DNA from: Gemmatimonadaceae bacterium
Lineage (GTDB): Bacteria; Gemmatimonadota; Gemmatimonadetes; Gemmatimonadales; Gemmatimonadaceae
NCBI GenBank assembly: GCA_025453855.1
Contig: JALOPO010000165.1
Coordinates: forward strand, 1-6,779
Direction of reading: 5' to 3'
DNA length: 6,779 nt
The translations under genes and the position numbers were made by a program. Below, piece by piece: positions 1 to 5,601 of this stretch. The notes beneath the pieces are model-generated. The model was not told the origin of the DNA. It was given only the letters and a program-made list of their open reading frames with translations, and made no database searches. The first letter of the stretch is position 1. Each line of letters opens with the position of its first letter.

Positions 1-1
1 C

Positions 2-349
2 GCCGGCTTCGTCTACATCGCGCAGCCGCCGCTCTACCGCGTGGCGCGGGCCAAGGAGGAGTTCTACGCCTACGACGAGAAGGAGCGCGACGAGTACGTC
101 GAGCGGCTGGCCGGCCCCGAGGGGAAGAAGAACGTCGTGATCCAGCGCTACAAGGGACTCGGCGAGATGAATCCCGACCAGCTCTGGAACACGACCATGG
201 ATCCCGAGCGCCGCACGGTGCTGCGCGTGAGCATGGAGGATGCGGTGCTCGCCGACCAGATCTTCCAGACGCTCATGGGCGACGCGGTCGAGCCGCGGCG
301 CGAGTTCATCGAGGCGAATGCGCGCTTCGTGAGCAACCTGGACGTCTGA
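2..349 (+). CDS. gyrB: DNA gyrase subunit B, C-terminal fragment (5' end outside the window)
   Basis: Type II topoisomerase subunit; GyrB supplies the ATPase and the TOPRIM part of the DNA-cleavage centre of the A2B2 gyrase that introduces negative supercoils. The 115 visible residues open with [13 protein letters not shown], the end of the TOPRIM region. They continue through [15 protein letters not shown] and [13 protein letters not shown] and finish with [17 protein letters not shown] and SNLDV. The [13 protein letters not shown] ending and the terminal NLDV are typical of GyrB; ParE usually reads LMGRKPEARF-FI at this place, so gyrB is preferred over parE. The reading frame is open to the left edge, so the gene is cut by the window and an internal GTG at 41 is not its start. 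The stop is TGA at 347-349, with a strong hairpin beginning at the next base. Confidence 0.97.
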   Translation, partial: AGFVYIAQPPLYRVARAKEEFYAYDEKERDEYVERLAGPEGKKNVVIQRYKGLGEMNPDQLWNTTMDPERRTVLRVSMEDAVLADQIFQTLMGDAVEPRREFIEANARFVSNLDV

Positions 350-387
350 GCGCACGTCGGCCGCCCGCGACGGCGGCAGCCGTGCGC
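350..387 (+). terminator. Stem-loop immediately after the gyrB stop
   Basis: The seven-base arms GCGCACG (350-356) and CGTGCGC (381-387) are perfectly complementary. Inside them GCCGCC (360-365) pairs with GGCGGC (372-377) around a six-base loop, leaving a small internal loop at 357-359/378-380. The position directly after the stop codon suggests a transcription terminator or 3'-end-protecting hairpin for gyrB. There is no T tract after it, so it is not a classical intrinsic terminator; in GC-rich genomes such hairpins often stand alone. Function is inferred. Confidence 0.55.
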
Positions 388-394
388 CATGACA

Positions 395-441
395 GCGGGG
401 CGCAGGGAGTCGGGGCATCGCCTCGACACCCTGCGCCCCGC
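395..441. terminator. Very long GC-rich inverted repeat (second hairpin after gyrB)
   Basis: The arms at 395-407 (GCGGGGCGCAGGG) and 429-441 (CCCTGCGCCCCGC) are perfect complements over 13 bp. After a single A-A mismatch (408/428) the stem continues for seven more pairs (409-415 with 421-427, one of them G-U) and closes on the loop CATCG (416-420). This makes a stem of about 20 pairs with a five-base loop, far more than expected by chance. It lies between gyrB and the GTG start at 504, so it probably terminates gyrB transcription. Being nearly symmetrical, it could also block antisense transcription or be a REP-like dispersed repeat. No T tract follows on either strand. Confidence 0.6.
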
Positions 442-503
442 GTGCGAGCGCCCATCACGTGCCCGTGCCGCACGTCCATCCCCGCCACTGATCGCACTCG
501 CCC

Positions 504-1721
504 GTGGACAATGTCACGCACGCCCTCGCCGGGCTCCTCATCGCCGATGCGGTCGTCGCCGCACACCGCGCGCGCGGGCACGCACTGCCCGATGGCGCAC
601 GTCGCACGATCGTCGCCGCCGGCGTGGTGACGGCCGAGCTCCCCGACATCGACCTCGCCTGGTCGGGGATCGGGCGCGGTCCCGAGACGCTCGGCTACAT
701 GCTCCACCATCGCGGGCACACGCATACGCTGGTGATGGCGATCGCGGCCGCGCTCCTGGTGTGGGGGCTCGCGCTTGCGATCCGGCGCGACCTGCGCACC
801 ACGGCGGCGAGTCGCGCGACGCTCGCCGTGGCGCTCCTCGGCACGCTCTCGCACATCGTGCTCGACTGGACCAACAGCTACGGCGTGCATCCGTTCTGGC
901 CGTGGGACAATCGGTGGTACTACGGCGACGCGATCTTCATCGTCGAGCCGTGGCTCTGGGTGGTGGCGATCCCGCTGGTCGTGGCCGGCGAGCGTACCCG
1001 CGTCACGCGCGGCCTGCTCGCCGCGCTCCTGGTCGCGATCCTCATGGCGGCGTGGGTCACGTCGTTCACCACGAGCGCGGTCGCGGTCGCGCTGACCGCG
1101 GGGGCGATCGCCTCGCTGGTGGCGGCGTGGCGCACCCGTGCGCCGGCACGCGCGCTCGCGCGGGTGGCGATCGCCATCGGCGCCTGGGTGGCGGTGGAGG
1201 GCGTCTTCTTCACCGCGGGACGCGCGGCCGAGGCGGCGGTGCGCGCGGCCGTGCCGGCCGCGGTGGACGACGTGGTGCTCTCGCCCGGCGTCGCCGATCC
1301 GTTCTGCTGGTCGGCGATCGTGGTCTGGGAGGATGCGACGACCTACCACGCACGCGGGGCGGAGGTGCGCCCGGTGCCGGCGCTGCGCGCGCCGACGGGG
1401 TGCCGCACGCGCGCGGCGTCGGGGCTCGACTCGGTGCGCCTGGCCGGGACGGCGACGGTCCGCTGGACCGGGGAGTGGACGGCGCCCGCCGGCGCGCTCG
1501 CGGCGCTGGCGCGGCGCGACTGCCGGCTGGCGGCGGCGCTGCGCTTCATGCGCGTGCCGGCCTGGCGGCGGGTGGGGACGGCGACGGAGCTCTGGGACCT
1601 GCGGTATGGCGCGGGGGGCTTCGCCTCGCTCGCAAGCGATGGTCGGGGCGCATGTCCGGCGGGGGTGCCCCCGTGGGTGCCGCCGCGATCAAGGCAGCTC
1701 GGGCACATGTCTCGCGATTGA
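504..1721 (+). CDS. YdjM-family membrane-bound metal-dependent hydrolase-like protein
   Basis: A 405-residue integral membrane protein of the YdjM/DUF457 type (PF04307), annotated as inner-membrane metal-dependent hydrolases but without an established substrate. The family signature is clear: MDNVTHALAGL at the N-terminus, ELPDID (45-50), HHRGHTHT (68-75) and LSHIVLDWTNSYG (116-127). The His and Asp residues of these motifs are the likely metal ligands. Hydrophobic segments lie near 8-20, 76-93, 105-120, 148-162, 170-186, 190-208 and 220-236. The C-terminal part (about 250-405) is soluble-looking with several Cys residues and probably extracytoplasmic. The GTG start is almost forced: an in-frame TGA sits at 489-491 and the family consensus begins at this codon. 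No Shine-Dalgarno sequence is visible. It is longer than the E. coli YdjM protein (about 200 residues) because of the C-terminal extension, whose last 25 or so residues look unstructured. Family is secure, function unknown. Confidence 0.85.
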   Translation: MDNVTHALAGLLIADAVVAAHRARGHALPDGARRTIVAAGVVTAELPDIDLAWSGIGRGPETLGYMLHHRGHTHTLVMAIAAALLVWGLALAIRRDLRTTAASRATLAVALLGTLSHIVLDWTNSYGVHPFWPWDNRWYYGDAIFIVEPWLWVVAIPLVVAGERTRVTRGLLAALLVAILMAAWVTSFTTSAVAVALTAGAIASLVAAWRTRAPARALARVAIAIGAWVAVEGVFFTAGRAAEAAVRAAVPAAVDDVVLSPGVADPFCWSAIVVWEDATTYHARGAEVRPVPALRAPTGCRTRAASGLDSVRLAGTATVRWTGEWTAPAGALAALARRDCRLAAALRFMRVPAWRRVGTATELWDLRYGAGGFASLASDGRGACPAGVPPWVPPRSRQLGHMSRD

Positions 1722-1781
1722 TGAACTATCAGATAGTCAACCTAAAGATTGACTTCACGATAGTTCACCAATAGGTTGACT
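1722..1781. promoter_or_regulatory. hipBA operator array (regularly spaced alternating half-sites)
   Basis: Five six-base half-sites alternate in orientation with starts 13-14 bp apart: TGAACT (1722), AGTCAA (1735), TTGACT (1749), AGTTCA (1762), TTGACT (1776). They form two 20-bp palindromes with 8-bp spacers: O1 at 1735-1754 (perfect six-base arms, 8 of 10 positions paired overall) and O2 at 1762-1781 (also 8 of 10). Their centres are 27 bp apart, and 1732-1754 versus 1759-1781 match at 18 of 23 positions. Nine- and ten-base inverted repeats also interlock across the block (1722-1730 with 1759-1767; 1735-1744 with 1772-1781). E. coli HipB binds TATCC-N8-GGATA, so arm length and spacer agree while the sequence differs. 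The half-site at 1722 suggests a decayed third operator overlapping the end of the upstream gene. Binding by this HipB is inferred. Confidence 0.7.
1749..1777 (+). promoter_or_regulatory. Candidate hipBA promoter
   Basis: TTGACT (1749-1754) matches the -35 consensus at five of six positions. After a 17-bp spacer it is followed by TAGGTT (1772-1777), a weak -10 with T, A and the final T matching. Transcription would begin near 1784, about 45 bases before the hipB ATG. Both elements lie in or between the two operators, so HipB or HipBA bound there would occlude RNA polymerase, the expected autoregulation. A second TTGACT at 1776-1781 has no good -10 downstream. The AT-rich character of the block is unlike the surrounding DNA. 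The -10 match is poor, so the exact placement is uncertain. Confidence 0.4.
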
Positions 1782-1828
1782 GCCGTAGTCTTGCAATCGG
1801 ACGACTTCTGCGACCAGCCCAGCTCCCC

Positions 1829-2077
1829 ATGTACCCACTCATCGACGCCGGCAGTGCCGGCCCGGTGCTGCGCGCGCTCCGCAAGGCGCGCGGCATGACG
1901 CAGGCCGAGCTCGGACGCCGACTCGGCGTGAGCAAGGGGCGCGTCTCGGCCATCGAGCGCGACCCGAGTGGTGTCGCGCTCGCGCAGATCCTCGCCATCG
2001 TCGCCGAACTCGGTGCCCGTGTCATGCTCGACGACCGGCGGCTCGTGCGCGAGAGCCCGGCCGATGCGGAGTGGTGA
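1829..2077 (+). CDS. hipB: HipB antitoxin, Xre-type HTH repressor
   Basis: An 82-residue DNA-binding antitoxin expected to dimerise, bind the upstream operators and neutralise HipA. The Cro/C1-type HTH spans about 12-60: LRALRKARGMTQAELGRRLG supplies helices 1 and 2, and VSKGRVSAIERD (34-45) the turn and recognition helix. After the HTH comes VALAQILAIVAELGARVMLDD, comparable to the dimerising region of E. coli HipB (FFKILQSLELSMTLCD). The protein ends in ADAEW. E. coli HipB also ends in a flexible tail finishing EW, whose terminal Trp docks on HipA, so the last residue looks functionally conserved. Length is close to the 88 residues of E. coli HipB. ATG at 1829 is the only ATG or GTG in frame after a stop at 1772-1774, and lacks a Shine-Dalgarno sequence. 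The stop overlaps the hipA start by one base. Confidence 0.9.
   Translation: MYPLIDAGSAGPVLRALRKARGMTQAELGRRLGVSKGRVSAIERDPSGVALAQILAIVAELGARVMLDDRRLVRESPADAEW
2068..2071 (+). promoter_or_regulatory. Ribosome binding site that fixes the hipA start
   Basis: GGAG at 2068-2071 lies five bases before ATG 2077. It argues for the ATG rather than the in-frame GTG codons at 2071 and 2074, which would overlap or abut it. It is one of very few recognisable Shine-Dalgarno sequences in the window and sits inside the last codons of hipB. Confidence 0.55.
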
Positions 2078-3462
2078 TGCCGGGCCCCTCTCCACGCTTC
2101 CCACCCCTCGCCGTCTGGATCAACGGCGAGCGTGCCGCCACATGGAGCCGCACCGACGGTGGCGTGGAGACACTCGCATACGATGCCGAGTGGGTCGACA
2201 CGCCCAATGCGCGCCCCCTCTCGCTCACGCTTCCCTTCACCCCGGGCAACATTGCGCACCGTGGCGACGTCGTCGCCACATGGTTCGAGAACCTCCTCCC
2301 CGACTCGCTCCCGATCAGGCGACGCATCGCGCGCCGCTTCGGCACCGGCAGCATGGAGCCACGTGCCCTGCTGGCGGCCATCGGTCGCGACTGCGTGGGC
2401 GCCGTGCAGCTCCTCCCGCTCGGCGAGCCGGCCGGCGACGTACGCCGCATCGAGAGCGTGGCCCTCGCCGAACACGAGGTGGCCACGATCCTGCGACACC
2501 AGTCCACCGACGACCGCTTCGGGATCGGGGCGCCATCGCCCGACGCGGACTTCCGCATCTCGATCGCCGGCGCGCAGGAGAAGACCGCGCTCCTCAAGCG
2601 CGATGGTGCGTGGCACCGGCCGATCGGCGCGACGCCGACGACGCACATCCTGAAGCTTCCGCTCGGCTTGGTGGGCGCGATGCGCGCGGACCTCCACGCA
2701 TCGGTCGAGAACGAGTGGCTCTGCCTCGCCTTCCTGCGCGCGCTCGGCCTGCGCGTCACCGACGCATCGATGGCGACGTTCACGGACGAGCACGGCCCGG
2801 TGCGCGCCCTCGTGGTCGAGCGCTTCGATCGCCGGCTCGTCGCGCGGGGGGCGGATGCAGTGCCATGGCTCGCGCGCCTGCCGCAGGAGGATCTCTGCCA
2901 GGCGACCGCGACAGCGCCCGATCGCAAGTACGAGAGCGATGGCGGACCCGGGATCGCGCGCTGCGTCGAGCTCCTCACGCGCGGGAGCCGCCCCGAGGAG
3001 GACACGCTCGACTTCGCCCTCGCCCAGCTCGCCTTCTGGCTCCTCGCCGCCACCGACGGGCACGCGAAGAACTTCTCGATCTTCCTGCGCCGCGACGGCT
3101 TCGTCATGACGCCGCTCTACGACGTGCTCTCGGCGTGGCCGATCATCGGGCGCGGGCCTGGCATGCTGCCCCGCCAGAAGGCACGGCTCGCCATGGCGCT
3201 GCGCGGGACGTCGCCGCACGACGAGCTGGCCCGCATCCATGCCTCGCACTGGCGCGCGCTCGCCGATCGCCTGCCGTCGCGCACCGCCTGGGCGCGGATG
3301 ATCGCCCTCGTCGACGGGGCCGAGTCGGCGGCGCGATCGCTGGAGCGGGTGCTCCCGGCCGACTTTCCGGCCGCGGTGCACGACGCGATCGTGGCGGGCG
3401 TGCTCGACCATCGGCAGCGCTTCCTCGACGCGGTGGTCGCCATGGGGGACGCGCGCCGCTGA
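2077..3462 (+). CDS. hipA: HipA serine/threonine-protein kinase toxin
   Basis: A full-length type II toxin of 461 residues (E. coli HipA has 440). HipA phosphorylates glutamyl-tRNA synthetase, causing uncharged-tRNA signalling and dormancy; HipB restrains it. The N-terminal subdomain (about 10-115, with LSLTLPFTPG and WFENLLPDS) precedes the kinase core. SIAGAQEKTALL (162-173) carries the autophosphorylated Ser (S162, equivalent to E. coli S150) and the ATP-contacting Lys (K169). PTTHILKLP (187-195), SVENEW (209-214) and VERFDRR (247-253) follow. LPQEDLCQ (268-275) and KYESDGGPGIAR (284-295) precede the catalytic loop ATDGHAKNFSIF (D327 and N332, equivalent to D309 and N314) and TPLYDVLSAWP (D349, equivalent to D332). 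All key residues are present, so the kinase should be active. The start is ATG within TGATG, overlapping the hipB stop, which implies translational coupling. The similarity to E. coli HipA is unusually direct for a different lineage. The substrate is inferred. Confidence 0.95.
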   Translation: MPGPSPRFPPLAVWINGERAATWSRTDGGVETLAYDAEWVDTPNARPLSLTLPFTPGNIAHRGDVVATWFENLLPDSLPIRRRIARRFGTGSMEPRALLAAIGRDCVGAVQLLPLGEPAGDVRRIESVALAEHEVATILRHQSTDDRFGIGAPSPDADFRISIAGAQEKTALLKRDGAWHRPIGATPTTHILKLPLGLVGAMRADLHASVENEWLCLAFLRALGLRVTDASMATFTDEHGPVRALVVERFDRRLVARGADAVPWLARLPQEDLCQATATAPDRKYESDGGPGIARCVELLTRGSRPEEDTLDFALAQLAFWLLAATDGHAKNFSIFLRRDGFVMTPLYDVLSAWPIIGRGPGMLPRQKARLAMALRGTSPHDELARIHASHWRALADRLPSRTAWARMIALVDGAESAARSLERVLPADFPAAVHDAIVAGVLDHRQRFLDAVVAMGDARR

Positions 3463-3481
3463 CGCGCGCGGCGGCCAGCAT

Positions 3482-3500
3482 CCCGCGACAACGGCGCGGG
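3482..3500 (+). terminator. Possible terminator hairpin after hipA
   Basis: CCCGCG (3482-3487) and CGCGGG (3495-3500) form a perfect six-pair stem with a seven-base loop, 20 bases after the hipA stop. No T tract follows. The 128-base gap between hipA and the next gene shows no other clear signal: no convincing promoter, no Shine-Dalgarno sequence and no small gene. Such short GC stems are common by chance in DNA of this composition. Confidence 0.3.
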
Positions 3501-3590
3501 CACGTCCGCGTGTCCATCCCATGCGGGAGCGTCGCCTGAGGCTGCGCCCGCCCCGCGCACCCGTCGGCCCTCCCCCGCACCGCTCCCGCC

Positions 3591-4676
3591 ATGCGCCGCC
3601 ACGCCCGACTCGCCGGCATCCTGCTCGTCGCCACCGCCTGCACCCGCGCGAGCGGGGCCCCGTCGCCGGCCGCGCACACGACGGCCACACCCGCGCCGGC
3701 ACCACTCGCCGCGACGCACCTGCTCGTGCTCAACAAGGGCGAGGCGAGCGCGTCGCTCCTCGACCTCACCGACGGCCGGACGGTGGCGACGATGCCCGTG
3801 GGTGAAGGGCCGCACGAGGTGGCGGCGCGCGCCGACGGGCGCATCGCCGTGGCGTGCAACTACGGCACCGGTCCGGCACCGGGACGTTCGCTCACCGTGC
3901 TCGATCTCGTGGCGCGTCGGCCGGTGCGGACGATCGACCTCGGCGAGTACCGTCGTCCGCACGGGATCCAGTGGCTCCCCGACGGGCGTCGCGTGGTGGT
4001 GACCGTCGAGGCGAACCAGGCGGTGCTGGTCGTCGACGTGGAGGCGGGGCGCGTGGAGCGCGCGATCCGCACCGACCAGTCGGGGACGCACATGCTCGTC
4101 ACCTCGCCCGACGGGGCGCGTGTCTACACCGCGAATCTCGGATCGGGGAGCGTCTCGCTGCTCGATCTCGCACAGGGAACGGCGACACGCACGATGGTCA
4201 CGGGACGCTTTCCCGAGGCGATGGATCTCTCGCCCGACGGGCGTCGGCTGTGGGCCGCCGATCGCGTGCTCGAGAAGGTGACGATCCTCGACGCCGCGAC
4301 GCTCGACACGCTGGCGAGCCTGCCGACGGGGAAGTTCCCGAACCGCCTCAAGTTCACGTCCGACGGTCGCACCGCGCTCGTTTCGAACGCGCAGTCGAGC
4401 ACGATCGGCTTCTACGACGTGGCGGCGCAGCGCGCCGACGGGACGCTCGCGATCCCGCTCGACACCACGCTCGCGCGCGGGCAGATGCTCGGCGCGCAGA
4501 TGCGCGGCTCGGCGGTGCCGCTCGGGATCGTGATCGATCCCACCGGGACGCGGGCGTTCGTGGCGCTGGCGGCGATGGACCGAATCGCCGAGGTGGCGCT
4601 GCGCACGCGCACGGTGACGCGGCTGCTGGCGGCGGGGCGCGAGCCGGACGGGATGGCGTTGGTGCGGCTGCCGTAA
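3591..4676 (+). CDS. YVTN/YncE-type beta-propeller protein, probable lipoprotein
   Basis: A 361-residue exported protein. The N-terminus MRRHARLAGILLVATAC is a basic stretch, a short hydrophobic core and a Cys at 17. ATAC before the Cys is a weak lipobox (Ala rather than Leu at -3), so lipidation is probable but not certain. A Pro/Ala/Thr-rich linker (18-40) leads to repeated 40-45-residue units typical of YVTN propellers. Examples are GEGPHEV--ADGRIAVA (71-88), RRPHGIQWLPDGRRVVVT (121-138), GTHMLVTSPDGARVYTAN (165-182), GRFPEAMDLSPDGRRLWA (205-222), GKFPNRLKFTSDGRTALV (247-264) and PLGIVIDPTGTRAFVAL (310-326). With a closing GREPDGMAL they suggest about seven blades. Such proteins bind ligands or surfaces outside the cytoplasm; no catalytic residues are recognisable and the specific role is unknown. 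It is separated from hipA by 128 bases and is probably an independent unit. The ATG start directly precedes the signal peptide; no Shine-Dalgarno sequence is visible. Confidence 0.85.
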   Translation: MRRHARLAGILLVATACTRASGAPSPAAHTTATPAPAPLAATHLLVLNKGEASASLLDLTDGRTVATMPVGEGPHEVAARADGRIAVACNYGTGPAPGRSLTVLDLVARRPVRTIDLGEYRRPHGIQWLPDGRRVVVTVEANQAVLVVDVEAGRVERAIRTDQSGTHMLVTSPDGARVYTANLGSGSVSLLDLAQGTATRTMVTGRFPEAMDLSPDGRRLWAADRVLEKVTILDAATLDTLASLPTGKFPNRLKFTSDGRTALVSNAQSSTIGFYDVAAQRADGTLAIPLDTTLARGQMLGAQMRGSAVPLGIVIDPTGTRAFVALAAMDRIAEVALRTRTVTRLLAAGREPDGMALVRLP

Positions 4677-4705
4677 GGGCGCACGACGTGGCGCGACGTG
4701 CTCGC

Positions 4706-4725
4706 ATGTTCCATCATCGGGACAT
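4706..4725. promoter_or_regulatory. Inverted repeat 30 bases after the propeller gene
   Basis: ATGTTCC (4706-4712) and GGGACAT (4719-4725) pair over seven positions, six Watson-Crick and one G-U, around the loop ATCATC. It could be a weak terminator for the gene ending at 4676 or an operator for whatever promoter drives the region downstream. There is no T tract, and no regulator gene is linked to it in the window. Confidence 0.35.
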
Positions 4726-4991
4726 AGCCTCGTCGAGCCCGCGCTTCCCGTGACACCGCCCCGCCCCATGGCTCGGTCCCGCTTCCTGCCGCCCGCGTGC
4801 GCGAGCGCCGCATTCGTTGCGAGCTGCGGCGAGGCACGTTCGGCAATGCCTGCACGCGGCGACAGTGGCGCAGCTGCAGTCGCGGTCGCCATGCGCGCGC
4901 CATGGAGTTCGGCGCAGGCGACGCCCGGTCCGTGAGCGCACGCGCGCGGCCCGACCGGGCACCGCGCGGCCGTGGAGCCCGTCAATTCGCC

Positions 4992-5000
4992 TGCTAGTTT
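4992..5000 (+). promoter_or_regulatory. Candidate extended -10 promoter element
   Basis: TGCTAGTTT is an extended -10 arrangement (TG, one base, then TAGTTT) about 20 bases before the ATG at 5021, in a locally AT-richer patch. No good -35 is present at the usual distance (GTGGAG at 4972-4977 is a poor match). AGG at 5011-5013 is a weak Shine-Dalgarno sequence for the same gene. The evidence is limited to position and composition. Confidence 0.3.
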
Positions 5001-5020
5001 TCCCGAGAACAGGCGTGCTC

Positions 5021-5568
5021 ATGTCGTCACGCTGCCTCGCTCGCATTGGTCCGCTCGTCGCGCTCGCGACGCTCGCGCTCGCCCCGCTGCTCGTGAACGC
5101 GCAGATGATGCCCGGCGGGATGGGCGGCGGCATGGGAAGCCGGGCCGGCGGGATGCCGCCGGCGGGCATGGGCTCGCGCTCGACTCGACGCAGCTGGCGG
5201 CGATCACCGCCATCGGCGACTCGCTCTTCACGCGAAACGGCGATGCGCTGGTGGGCTATGACCAGGCGCAGCGGGCGATCAAGCCGCCGGCGAACAACCA
5301 GTCGCAGCCGGACGAGGAGTCGATGAAGAGCTACATGGCCTCGCTCCCGGTGATGAAGGAGGCGCTCGACCTCGTCGTCACGAACGAGGAGCGCGCGGCC
5401 GAGCAGGTCGCCGCGCTCCTGCAGCCGGCGCAGCAGGAACGGGCGAAGGGGATCATCGGCAAGCGGCGCGGCCAGCTCGAGAGCTGGCGTGAACCGCTCA
5501 AGCGGATCCCCGCGCGCGGTGCGCGGCGGCCCGACGGCACCATGCCGGCGGGGGCGCCGCCGCGCTGA
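5021..5568 (+). pseudogene. Small exported Spy/CpxP-like protein, interrupted by a -1 frameshift
   Basis: Two frames together describe one secreted protein. From ATG 5021 the first frame gives a Sec signal peptide (MSSRCLARIGPLVALATLAL..., cleavage probably after VNA at 25-27) and then a Met/Gly-rich stretch (29-50). After that it turns into Arg/Ser-rich nonsense. The other forward frame from 5173 continues sensibly with LALDSTQLAAITAIGDSLFT, an acidic and helical region (EESMKSYMASLPVMKEALDL, NEERAAEQVAALLQPAQQERAKGIIGKRRGQLESW) and a basic tail, stopping at 5566-5568. Adding one G to the GGG at 5170-5172 joins them into about 182 residues. The LDSTQLAAI opening and helical, Gln-rich body recall LTxxQ (Spy/CpxP) periplasmic proteins; this is a weak family call. 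The frameshift may be a real lesion or a sequencing or assembly error in a G run. The gene converges on the arsenic operon. Confidence 0.65.
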
Positions 5569-5574
5569 CCGGCA

Positions 5575-5601
5575 CCGCCCGTCGCATCACGCGAGGGGCG
5601 G
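5575..5601. terminator. Hairpin between convergent genes
   Basis: CCGCCC (5575-5580) pairs with GGGCGG (5596-5601). After one mismatch TCGC (5582-5585) pairs with GCGA (5591-5594), leaving the loop ATCAC (5586-5590). The structure fills the 18-base gap between the two convergent stops and includes the stop codon of the minus-strand gene (5587-5589). It could act as a shared terminator in both directions. There are no T tracts on either side. Confidence 0.5.

Larger units (their letters stand above)
4677..5020. other. Gene-poor intergenic stretch of 344 bases
   Basis: No convincing gene lies here. The block starts with a near-perfect tandem 10-mer (4681-4690 and 4691-4700, differing at one base), then an inverted repeat (4706-4725), and ends with a possible extended -10 near 4992-5000. 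A 61-codon open frame beginning GTG at 4750, with ATG at 4768, reads MARSRFLPPACASAAFVASC. This faintly resembles a lipoprotein leader, but the downstream residues are low-complexity Ala-rich and codon use is less GC3-biased than in the neighbouring genes. It is therefore left unannotated as a gene. Confidence 0.5.

Noticed and set aside
41..349. An independent 102-residue protein starting at GTG 41
   Set aside because: The same frame is open upstream and encodes continuous GyrB sequence ([13 protein letters not shown]), so this is an internal codon.
389..1774. 461-codon plus-strand frame overlapping the YdjM-like gene
   Set aside because: Out of frame with the conserved motifs and dominated by Arg, Gly and Ala; the family signature is in the frame starting at 504.
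2071..2076. GTG codons at 2071 and 2074 as hipA starts
   Set aside because: The GGAG at 2068-2071 would overlap or abut them, whereas ATG 2077 is correctly spaced and forms the classical TGATG overlap.
1765..3705. Long 646-codon open frame on the minus strand opposite hipBA
   Set aside because: It is Arg/His/Pro-rich without recognisable domains and lies antisense to two clearly homologous genes; GC-rich coding DNA routinely yields such frames.
4750..4935. 61-codon open frame with a faint lipoprotein-like start
   Set aside because: No homology recognised, Ala-rich low complexity, GTG start without a binding site, and weaker GC3 bias than the neighbouring genes.
3117..4985. 622-codon minus-strand open frame opposite the end of hipA and the propeller gene
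   Set aside because: Composition is Arg/Gly/His-rich nonsense, and the plus-strand genes have family signatures throughout.
5160..5180. Programmed -1 frameshifting as the explanation of the split exported gene
   Set aside because: No X-XXY-YYZ slippery heptamer occurs at the join, and no obvious stimulatory structure was identified; an indel in a G run is simpler.
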